64,000 nt of DNA, from positions 62,001 through 126,000 of the forward strand of contig CAVOWW010000018.1 of the NCBI GenBank assembly GCA_963700255.1. The letters run 5' to 3'. This DNA is from UBA10649 sp963700255. Lineage in GTDB: Bacteria > Actinomycetota > Actinomycetes > S36-B12. Position numbers and translations under genes: made by a program. Positions 33,817 through 40,702 of this stretch are shown in pieces. How positions within the stretch are numbered: the first letter of the stretch is position 1; each line of letters opens with the position of its first letter. The notes beneath the pieces were generated by a model. It was given only the letters and a program-made list of their open reading frames with translations, was not told the origin of the DNA and made no database searches.

Positions 33817-33844
33817 GGATGCCGGCCCTTCGGGGCCGGCATCC
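33817..33844 (+). terminator. Rho-independent-type terminator after the DUF1269 gene
   Basis: A perfect 12-bp stem GGATGCCGGCCC with a stable TTCG tetraloop (33817-33844), 15 nt after the stop. It is followed by GTGTTC rather than a U-run, which is common in actinobacteria. Confidence 0.8.
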
Positions 33845-33907
33845 GTGTTCATGGGCGGCTGTGCGGCAGACTGTGGCGCGACACCCGACTACGAGATGGA
33901 TCTCCCC

Positions 33908-34579
33908 ATGACTGACGTGACGCCCCCGCCCGCTGACGAGCCCATCCCCACGCCTGAGCCCGTCCCGGCACCGGCACCGGCACCGGTCGTGGAGCCCGTC
34001 GCTGCGCCCGCCCCTGTGCCGCCACCCGGCTACGCCCCCGCGCCGCCCGCTGCGGCGCCGGGCGCCGCACCCCAGAACGGCCTCGGCACCGCCGCCCTCG
34101 TGATGGCGATCCTCCAGTTCATCTGCCTCGGCCCGATCGCCTCGATCCTGGCGATCATCTTCGGGAAGATGGGCATGAACAAGGCGAAGCAGGGCCTGGC
34201 CACCAACGGCGGCGTCGCCAAGGCCGCCTTCTGGCTCGGCATCATCGGCCTGATCCTCACCGTCGTGGGCGGCATCATCTTCGCGGTGGTCGTCGGGTTC
34301 GGGGTCAGCGCCGCCGTCGACTCCGTCGATCCCGCGAGGAACTCCGAGACCGGCCTCGCCGATGGCAACTACGGCATGGAGCCGACGACGTCGATCCACC
34401 TCAACGAGCGCTGCGCGTTCGGCGGCTCGCCGATCAGCATCGAGACGGAGCAGTCGGTCGGCGGCAGCGTGACCGTCGTCGGCGCGGGCTCGGCCCAGTG
34501 CGGTCCCAACATGGACACCCCCGAGTACGTCATCTTCTCCGTGACCGGCGGGGTCGCGCAGATCCTCGAGGTCGGCTAG
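33908..34579 (+). CDS. DUF4190 membrane protein with Pro/Ala-rich N-terminus
   Basis: The 223-residue protein has an N-terminal Pro/Ala repeat region, then GLGTAALVMAILQFICLGPIASILAIIFGKMGMNKAKQG and AAFWLGIIGLILTVVGGIIFAVVVGFG (read in pieces), the two-span DUF4190 module. The C-terminal part outside the membrane has Cys residues in NERCAFGG and SAQCGPN that could form a disulfide. ATG 33908 is used; ATG 33896 would add four residues. No function is known for the family. Confidence 0.75.
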   Translation: MTDVTPPPADEPIPTPEPVPAPAPAPVVEPVAAPAPVPPPGYAPAPPAAAPGAAPQNGLGTAALVMAILQFICLGPIASILAIIFGKMGMNKAKQGLATNGGVAKAAFWLGIIGLILTVVGGIIFAVVVGFGVSAAVDSVDPARNSETGLADGNYGMEPTTSIHLNERCAFGGSPISIETEQSVGGSVTVVGAGSAQCGPNMDTPEYVIFSVTGGVAQILEVG

Positions 34580-34648
34580 CCCGACCGGCTCGGCGCTCGC
34601 GGATGACCCATCCGGCGGGCGCCGGGCATGGGCAGTAGCGTCGCCCGC

Positions 34649-35719
34649 ATGAGCCTGCTGTTCACACCGCTGTCCCTCCGTGACGTCACCTTCCCCAACC
34701 GCGCGTGGGTCTCGCCCATGTGCCAGTACTCGGCCGTCGACGGCCTGATCGGCGACTGGCACCTGGTGCACCTCGGCGGACTCTCCGCAGGTCGGCCCGG
34801 GCTGCTGATGGCCGAGGCCACGGGCGTCACGCCGGAGGGTCGCATCAGCGTCGCCTGCCCGGGCATCTGGGACGACGAGCAGACGAGCGCGTGGCGGCAC
34901 ATCGTCGAGTACGCGCACGGCCAGGGCACGCTCGTCGGCATCCAGCTCGCGCACGCCGGACGCAAGGCATCGACCGCCGCCCCCTGGCACGGCGGAGGCT
35001 ACGTCGAGCCGGAGGACGGCGGCTGGCACGCGGTGGCACCGTCGCCGATCGCCTTCGCGGACCTCCCGGTGCCGACCGAGCTCACGCGTGAGGGCGTCGA
35101 CGCGCTGGTCACCGCGTTCGCCGATGCCGCGGTGCGTGCCGACGAGGCCGGCTTCGACGTGGTCGAGCTGCACATGGCGCACGGCTACCTCCTGCACCAG
35201 TTCCTGTCGCCGCTGAGCAACCAGCGGACGGACGACTACGGCGGCTCGCTCGACAACCGCATGCGGCTCCCGATCGCCGTGGCCCGGGCAGTGCGTGCCG
35301 TGTGGCCGCAGGGCAAGCCGCTGTTCGCGCGCATCTCGACGACGGACTGGGCGGAGGGCGGGTGGGACCTCGACGCGTCCGTCCTCCTGACCCGAGCACT
35401 CCAGGACGCCGGCGTCGACCTGCTCGACGCCTCGTCGGGCGGGCTGACGCCGGCGCAGGCGATCCCGCGCGAGGTGGACTACCAGGTGCGCAACGCTGCG
35501 GTCATCCGAGCCGAGACCGGGATCGCCGTCGCCGCGGTGGGGCTCATCACCGATGCCCGTCAGGCCGAGGCGATCCTCGAGCACGGCCAGGCGGACGCCT
35601 GCATGCTCGCCCGCCAGATGCTGCGCGATCCGCACTGGCCGCTGCGCGCCGCACACGAGCTGGGCGACGACGTCAGCTGGGTGCCGCAGTACACGCGAGC
35701 AGGGGCCTGGCCGTCCTGA
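34649..35719 (+). CDS. Old yellow enzyme (YqjM-like NADH:flavin oxidoreductase)
   Basis: The 356-residue TIM-barrel flavoprotein shows the YqjM group of old yellow enzymes: LFTPLSLRDVTFPNRAWVSPMCQYSA (Cys tunes the FMN), GIQLAHAGRKAS, VVELHMAHGYLLHQFLSPLSNQRTDDYGG and LFARISTTDWAEGGWD. The His pair near residues 170-176 activates alpha,beta-unsaturated carbonyl substrates, which are reduced with NAD(P)H. ATG 34649 gives the expected MSLLFTPL. It stands alone between a DUF4190 gene and the convergent DUF1905 gene. Confidence 0.9.
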   Translation: MSLLFTPLSLRDVTFPNRAWVSPMCQYSAVDGLIGDWHLVHLGGLSAGRPGLLMAEATGVTPEGRISVACPGIWDDEQTSAWRHIVEYAHGQGTLVGIQLAHAGRKASTAAPWHGGGYVEPEDGGWHAVAPSPIAFADLPVPTELTREGVDALVTAFADAAVRADEAGFDVVELHMAHGYLLHQFLSPLSNQRTDDYGGSLDNRMRLPIAVARAVRAVWPQGKPLFARISTTDWAEGGWDLDASVLLTRALQDAGVDLLDASSGGLTPAQAIPREVDYQVRNAAVIRAETGIAVAAVGLITDARQAEAILEHGQADACMLARQMLRDPHWPLRAAHELGDDVSWVPQYTRAGAWPS

Positions 35720-35734
35720 TCCGGGCAGTCGACG

Positions 35735-36025
35735 TCAGTCGGCGATGGACAGGCGGACGTGCACGATGTCGCCCTCGTCCAGGCCCTCCTTCGTCCGAAC
35801 GGCCTTCTTCATCGGCAGGATGAACGTGCCGCGCTTCGTGTCGGGGAACAGCGACGTCGACCAGGTGGTCACGCCCACCTGAACCTGCACCCGAACCGAG
35901 CCGAAGCCGCCTCGTTGCGTGGGGCTGTCCTCGATCTCGTCGGTGACGTCCTCGGGCAGGGAGATGAAGTGCCAGGCGGCCTCGCCCTCCCATCGCCACA
36001 GCGGGGCGTCGAATTCGAAGTCCAT
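35735..36025 (-). CDS. DUF1905 protein
   Basis: The 96-residue protein matches the DUF1905 pattern: FDAPLWRWEGEAAWHFISLPEDVTDEIED, GFGSVRVQVQVGVTTWSTSLFPDTKRGTFILPMKKAVRTKEGLDEGD (read in pieces) and a short VRLSI end. The fold is a small beta-barrel without an assigned function. It converges on the old yellow enzyme gene with a 15-nt gap. Confidence 0.85.
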   Translation of the reverse strand: MDFEFDAPLWRWEGEAAWHFISLPEDVTDEIEDSPTQRGGFGSVRVQVQVGVTTWSTSLFPDTKRGTFILPMKKAVRTKEGLDEGDIVHVRLSIAD

Positions 36026-36137
36026 CGAGTGAGTATGAAGGCGCCCGGCTCACAGGGCCAGATGCACGCGCAACGCGGAGTCGATCCTCGACCAGGGGCG
36101 GTCGTGGTGGGCCGTGCAGCCACTAATCTCCTCGTGC

Positions 36138-36485
36138 ATGACGTCCCCTGACACCGAGAACCTCGCCCGACGCTTCCTGGCCGCGTACGCCGCCAAGGAC
36201 CTCGACACCATCGCCGGTCAGCTGGACGTTGACGTGCTCCTGCGCGACTGGAATCTCGAGGTGATGGGCCGGGACGCCTTCCTGGCCGAGACCCAGCGCA
36301 ACTTCGACGACGCGAACACCATCGCGATCGAGATACAGCACCTGCACCCCACTCATTGCAGCGTCGTTGCGGAGGTACTCATCACGGTCGACGATGCCAT
36401 CCGACTGAGGGTGGTCGACGTCTTCGACGTCAACCCGGACGGACAGGTGACGGCGGTGCGCTCCTACAAGGGCCTGGAGCCGTGA
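36138..36485 (+). CDS. SnoaL/NTF2-like protein
   Basis: The 115-residue protein has the cone-shaped NTF2-like fold: NLARRFLAAYAAKDLDTIAGQLDVDVLLRDWN, FLAETQRNFDDANTIAIEIQHLHP and VVDVFDVNPDGQVTAVRSYKG. SnoaL-like proteins bind small ligands or act as isomerases and cyclases; the ligand here is unknown. ATG 36138 is preferred over 36114 because it starts MTSPDTENL without a Cys-rich extension. A CTCGTC-TGGC-GACGAG hairpin at 36497-36512 may end the transcript. Confidence 0.75.
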   Translation: MTSPDTENLARRFLAAYAAKDLDTIAGQLDVDVLLRDWNLEVMGRDAFLAETQRNFDDANTIAIEIQHLHPTHCSVVAEVLITVDDAIRLRVVDVFDVNPDGQVTAVRSYKGLEP

Positions 36486-36585
36486 GCTCACGAGTCCTCG
36501 TCTGGCGACGAGTGCCGCCAGAGGCGAAGGTCGTGTGAACTGGCCGTGATCCAGCATCCGAGTGCTTGGGCCATCACGACCCCGG

Positions 36586-36966
36586 TCAGTCGCGTCCGCG
36601 CAGCCGCTCGACCAGCCGTCGGTCCCGTTTCGTGGGTCGCCCGCTTCCGCGCTCGCGAACGACGGGGGCCGGAGTGGTCTCGCGTGGCGGCGGGGCGGGG
36701 GTGCGGTCCTCGTAGTTGTCGACGGCAAGCGCTGCCCCGACGCGCTTCTCGATGAGCCCGGTGACCACGACGATCCGCTCGTCGCGTGATCGCCGCGCGC
36801 GCACGAGGTCGCCCGGGCGGAGCGGGTGCGCGGGCTTGACGCTCATGCCGTTGACCTTCACGTGGCCGGCCCGGCAGGCCGCCGCCGCCGCGGACCGCGA
36901 CGGGTAGATGCGCACGGCCCACGTCCACACATCAACGCGCACGCTGGTGATCCCCGCCGATTGCAC
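36586..36966 (-). CDS. S4-domain RNA-binding protein (Hsp15-like)
   Basis: The 126-residue protein has an S4 domain: SVRVDVWTWAVRIYPSRSAAAAACRAGHVKVNGMSVKPAHPLRPGDLVRARR (read in pieces), with the GHV.VNG core that contacts RNA. The basic C-terminus (RGSGRPTKRDRRLVERLRG) adds nucleic-acid affinity. Hsp15-type proteins rescue stalled 50S subunits by binding peptidyl-tRNA-loaded large subunits. The start is GTG 36966 with GGATGA in front; a second GTG about 24 nt inside is an alternative. Confidence 0.8.
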   Translation of the reverse strand: MQSAGITSVRVDVWTWAVRIYPSRSAAAAACRAGHVKVNGMSVKPAHPLRPGDLVRARRSRDERIVVVTGLIEKRVGAALAVDNYEDRTPAPPPRETTPAPVVRERGSGRPTKRDRRLVERLRGRD

Positions 36967-36979
36967 TCATCCAGCGTAG

Positions 36980-37034
36980 GTGACCACTCGTGCGCGAAGT
37001 GACCGCTCGTGCGCGAAGTGACCGCTCGCGGGTC
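36980..37034. repeat. 19-bp tandem repeat, about 2.9 copies
   Basis: GTGACCRCTCGTGCGCGAA occurs at 36980-36998 (A variant) and 36999-37017 (G variant), then a partial copy to 37034. It fills the gap between the S4 gene and the fibronectin-III gene and runs into the stop codon of the latter. I see no other copies in this window. Confidence 0.8.
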
Positions 37035-39717
37035 AGGGGGCGATCTCGTAGCTGACGACGACGATTCCGTTGCCGCCACGGTTGGCGGCCGGTCCGCCGG
37101 CACCTGTGCCGAGGCCGTCGATGCCAGGCCCGCTGGTGGGCGTGCCGGTGCCGCCGTACGTGATGCGCTTGCCCGTGATGCCGGACGTCGCGGTCGGCGA
37201 GAACTCCGTCTGCGCGAGTGCACCTGCAGCCCCGGGGGCAGCGGTGCCGACCGTGTCGAGCGACGACGCCCCGCCGGGGGCACCGGGCGGTCCGCCGGCG
37301 CCGACGGCGACGTTGAGCACCCCTGCGGGCAGCGTGGTGCGTCGCGCGCTGATGATGCCGCCACCACCGCCGACGGCGACCGATCCGTCCGGGGCTACGG
37401 CGCTTCCACCGCCACCGCCCACGATGAGGACGCTGAACGGCTCGGATGCCGACGTGATCGTGAACGTCGAGCCGCTGGTGAAGGTGTGGACCCGGAAGGT
37501 GCGCCCCGCCCGCGTGTAGGTGGAGACGGCGCCACCCGTGGCCTCGTTGAACACCCGCGGGATCGCCGTGACGGCCTTCGACTCAGGACCGATGATGTTC
37601 GCGTTCGCCGCGCTGACCGTGAACGAGTACCGGACTCCGTTGGTGAGTCCGCGGACGACGCACGTGAGCCGCTTGACCGTGCACGTCCCGGCCGGGTCGC
37701 CCGTCACCGTGTACGCGATGATGGGCGACTTCTTGCCGGCGGGTGACTCGTCCCACGTGAGCGTGACGATGCCATCCCCGGGCACCGCGGTGAGTCCCTC
37801 GGGCGCGGGCGGGGTCTCGTCCGCGATGACTCCCGAGAGGGTGGGCCGGCCCGTTCCGTCCTGGGTGGACGGGCCGAAACCCTCGGCGTTGATGGCGAGG
37901 ATCCGGAAGTCGTAGGACTCCCCTCCGACGAGGTCCTCCACCGTCACGGTGGTCTCCGAGGGCGGCACGCGGGGGAGCCGTAGCCACGTCTGCTCCGCCG
38001 TGAGCGTGTACTCCACCCGGTAGCCGAGGATCCGTCGCCCGCCGTTGTTCTCGGGCGGCTTCCAGGCCAGCTCGATGGCCGTGAGCGAGCCGACCGACTC
38101 CGGATCGACCACGGGCCCCGGGGGGCCGACCGGCGTGCCGAGCGCGACCGGCGACCAGGCGCTCTGGCCCATTCGATTGACCGCCGCCACGCGGAAGCCG
38201 TGCTTCGTACCGTTCTCCAGGCCCGTGACGTCGAGGGTCCGGGCGATGGTGGGCAGGTGGTCGAACGTCGTCCACGCTCCGTCGGCGGCGCGGAACTCGA
38301 CGGCGTAGTCCGTGATCGGCGCACCCCCATCGGACACGGGGGCGGTCCAGGTGAGGGTCATCGACTCGTTCCCCGCGACCGCATCGAGGGCCGGGACCTG
38401 GTCCGGCACGGTCGCCGGGGTCTCGAACACCTGCGACAGCGGCGGCTCGGACACGCCGACCGCGTTGACCGCCAGCACCCGGAACTCGTACTCCGTGCCG
38501 TTGGTCAGGCCGCTCACCGCAATGGTCGTGTCCGGGGACGGGGGATGCTCGAACCGCGTCCACTCCTCCTGGGCGGCCACTCGGTACTCGACCGTGTAGT
38601 CGGTGATCGGCGTGTTCCCGTCGCGCAGGGGCGACGTCCAGGTCAGGAGCACGACCCCGTCACCGGGCGAGGCGGACAGGGCCACGGCCCTGCCGGGGGC
38701 CGAGTAGACGGCGATGGGATCGGTGGCGGGGTTGCTCGCCGTGCCGGCGCCGGCCTCGTTGACGGCTCGGACGATGAACGTGTACCCCGGCGCCGCGGGG
38801 AGGTCGGAGATCTCGCAGCGCGTCTGGTCCGCTGCGGCGGTGCAGGAACCCTCCGGCTCGCCGGTGACGACGTAGCCGGTGATGGGCCGGCCCCCGTCGT
38901 CGCCGGGCGGTGTCCACGAGATGACGGCACGGAAGCCGCCGACGGCGCTCACGTTCGTCGGCGGGCCCGGCTCGGTGAACGGGGAGGCACGGGTGGTGGC
39001 CGGAGCTGACTCGCCGACCAGATTGACCGCGGCCACCCGGAACAGGTACTCGCGGCCGTTGGCGAGCTGCTGCACGGTCGCCTGGGAGGTCGACGACACT
39101 CCGTCGTCGACGATGGTCCAGCTGGCGCCGTCGTTCACGGAGAACGAGACCGAGTAGTCCTCGACGGGCGCCGGAGGCTGGGGCCACTCGAGCACCACGG
39201 CCTCGTCGAAGGGCGTCGCGCGCAGGGCGACCGGCATCGGGGGCGGCAGGGCCTCGCCGCAGCGGAACGACCCCCTGACGATCTTGCGCGTGCTCGCCAT
39301 GTCGAGGGTCACGCCGGCGCACAGCGCACCGGATCGCGTCAGCACCGACAGCGCGCCGCCGGGAGTGATCCGTATGCGGGCGACCTCCGGCGGGACCTCG
39401 TCCGCGTACGGCAGCTCGTCGATGGCGATCTGCCCGTCGGCAGGCGTGCCCGAGACCGCGTCGACGGGCTCGGGCGGGGCCTCGTCGCGCACGCTGAACG
39501 ACTGCACTGCGTCTGCGACGGCCGTCGCGGCACCCTCCGCGGACGCGTGCCACGCGTAGTCGGAGTACAGCGTCCAGGCGGCGAATCCGGCGGCGCCGAT
39601 GATGCCGGCCACGAGCACGAGCCCGACTGCCAGCGTGACCGGATGGCGACGGGGGCGCGGCGGCACGGCATCAGGCTCGCTCGGGGACCCCTGGTCCCCA
39701 CGCGCCTTCCTGCCCAT
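37033..39717 (-). CDS. Membrane-anchored fibronectin type III repeat protein with glycine-rich end
   Basis: The 894-residue protein starts at ATG 39717, has one membrane span near residue 27 (VTLAVGLVLVAGIIGAAGFAAW), then a linker domain with two Cys residues (LCAGVTLD, FRCGEALP). Six or seven FnIII units follow, each with P.V.L.AT/A..G...L.W..P and G..Y.F.V.AVN.VGES-type ends (for example YLFRVAAVNLVGES and YEFRVLAVNAVGVS). The last 130 residues are glycine-rich (VLIVGGGGGSAVAPDG, GNGIVVVSYEI), like the Gly-rich domain of secreted actinobacterial proteins. It probably sits on the cell surface and binds glycans or partner cells. Confidence 0.85.
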   Translation of the reverse strand: MGRKARGDQGSPSEPDAVPPRPRRHPVTLAVGLVLVAGIIGAAGFAAWTLYSDYAWHASAEGAATAVADAVQSFSVRDEAPPEPVDAVSGTPADGQIAIDELPYADEVPPEVARIRITPGGALSVLTRSGALCAGVTLDMASTRKIVRGSFRCGEALPPPMPVALRATPFDEAVVLEWPQPPAPVEDYSVSFSVNDGASWTIVDDGVSSTSQATVQQLANGREYLFRVAAVNLVGESAPATTRASPFTEPGPPTNVSAVGGFRAVISWTPPGDDGGRPITGYVVTGEPEGSCTAAADQTRCEISDLPAAPGYTFIVRAVNEAGAGTASNPATDPIAVYSAPGRAVALSASPGDGVVLLTWTSPLRDGNTPITDYTVEYRVAAQEEWTRFEHPPSPDTTIAVSGLTNGTEYEFRVLAVNAVGVSEPPLSQVFETPATVPDQVPALDAVAGNESMTLTWTAPVSDGGAPITDYAVEFRAADGAWTTFDHLPTIARTLDVTGLENGTKHGFRVAAVNRMGQSAWSPVALGTPVGPPGPVVDPESVGSLTAIELAWKPPENNGGRRILGYRVEYTLTAEQTWLRLPRVPPSETTVTVEDLVGGESYDFRILAINAEGFGPSTQDGTGRPTLSGVIADETPPAPEGLTAVPGDGIVTLTWDESPAGKKSPIIAYTVTGDPAGTCTVKRLTCVVRGLTNGVRYSFTVSAANANIIGPESKAVTAIPRVFNEATGGAVSTYTRAGRTFRVHTFTSGSTFTITSASEPFSVLIVGGGGGSAVAPDGSVAVGGGGGIISARRTTLPAGVLNVAVGAGGPPGAPGGASSLDTVGTAAPGAAGALAQTEFSPTATSGITGKRITYGGTGTPTSGPGIDGLGTGAGGPAANRGGNGIVVVSYEIAP

Positions 39718-39766
39718 CCGGACCTCCGCTTCGGTGACTTCGACGATAAGGCAGGAGATGCGCGAA

Positions 39767-40698
39767 TCAGCGGAGGAAGGACGTGAGGCGCTCCCCGGTG
39801 GCACGTGGCAGCTGGAACAGGAAGGAGTGCCCGGCATCGGGCACGAGCACGAGGGTGGCACCCGGGATCGCGCGGGCGAGGATCCGCGAGTTGGCGGGGG
39901 GCGTGACGACGTCCTCGGCGCCGGCGATGACGAGGACCGGCATCGTCAGTGCGCCGAGCTGTCTCAGGTTGGACCCGGACGTCAGCCACGGGTCCTCGGC
40001 CGCCACCATCGCGTCGTAGGTGGCGTCTGGCACGCGGTCGATCGGGTAGCGCCCGGAGTCGATGGCGGCGTTCACCCGGCGGACGAAGGCCCAGCCGCGG
40101 TCGCGCGCGCCCACCGGGTAGTTGGCACGGACATAGCCACGGGCCGTGCCAGCGGCGTCGGAGTCCTGCTGCTGCACCCATGCCGGTCCGAGGACCGCCC
40201 TCGGTCCGCCGGGGTTGGTCCCGGCCAGCACGAGGGCGCGAACGCGCTCCGGCGAGCGCACCGCCAGTCGCTGGGCGACGAATCCCCCCATCGACCAGCC
40301 CAGCACGTCGGCCTGGGCCAGGCCCAGCGCGGTGATCAGTCCGCGTGCGTGGGTGGCGAGGGCGTCGAAGCTCAGCCGGCCCGGGAGGGGAGCGGAGTCG
40401 CCGAGGCCCGGGTAGTCGTAGACGACGACCTGCCGCTCACGCGACAGGGCGGCGAGCAGCGCCGGGTCCCACTGCGACATGGGCGAGCCGGTGCCGTTCA
40501 GCATCAGCAGCGACGTGCCGGGGAATCGGGGCCGAGCACGGCATAGGCGGTCCGTACTCCGTCGACGGTGACGTACCGCTGCTCGAGGCGCACGGATGAG
40601 CCCCACATGTCGGGGGAGGCGATGGCCGCCGGTGCGGACGCGACTGCGACGGCCGCCGCGAGGAGGCCGGCGAGCAGGACGGTCCCGATTCGTCGCAT
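39767..40698 (-). pseudogene. Secreted alpha/beta hydrolase, one frameshift
   Basis: From ATG 40698 a signal peptide (RRIGTVLLAGLLAAAVAVASAPAAIA) and RYVTVDGVRTAYAVLGPDSP are in one frame. After a single-base change near 40524 the protein continues TSLLMLNGTGSPMSQWDPALL, VVVYDYPGLGDS, VLGWSMGGFVAQRLA (Ser nucleophile), PVLVIAGAEDVVTPP (Asp) and VPDAGHSFLFQLP (His). The triad is intact, so the break is likely a consensus error. The family includes esterases and haloperoxidase-like enzymes; export suggests an extracellular substrate. It ends just before the fibronectin-III gene start. Confidence 0.8.
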
Positions 40699-40702
40699 GC
40701 GG

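Noticed and set aside
33725..35656. A 643-residue minus-strand frame
   Set aside because: It covers DUF4190 and old yellow enzyme genes that are clearly coding on the plus strand, and its own composition is typical of GC-rich shadow frames.
36980..37034. Possible CRISPR array
   Set aside because: The copies are directly adjacent with no spacers, and only about three copies exist.
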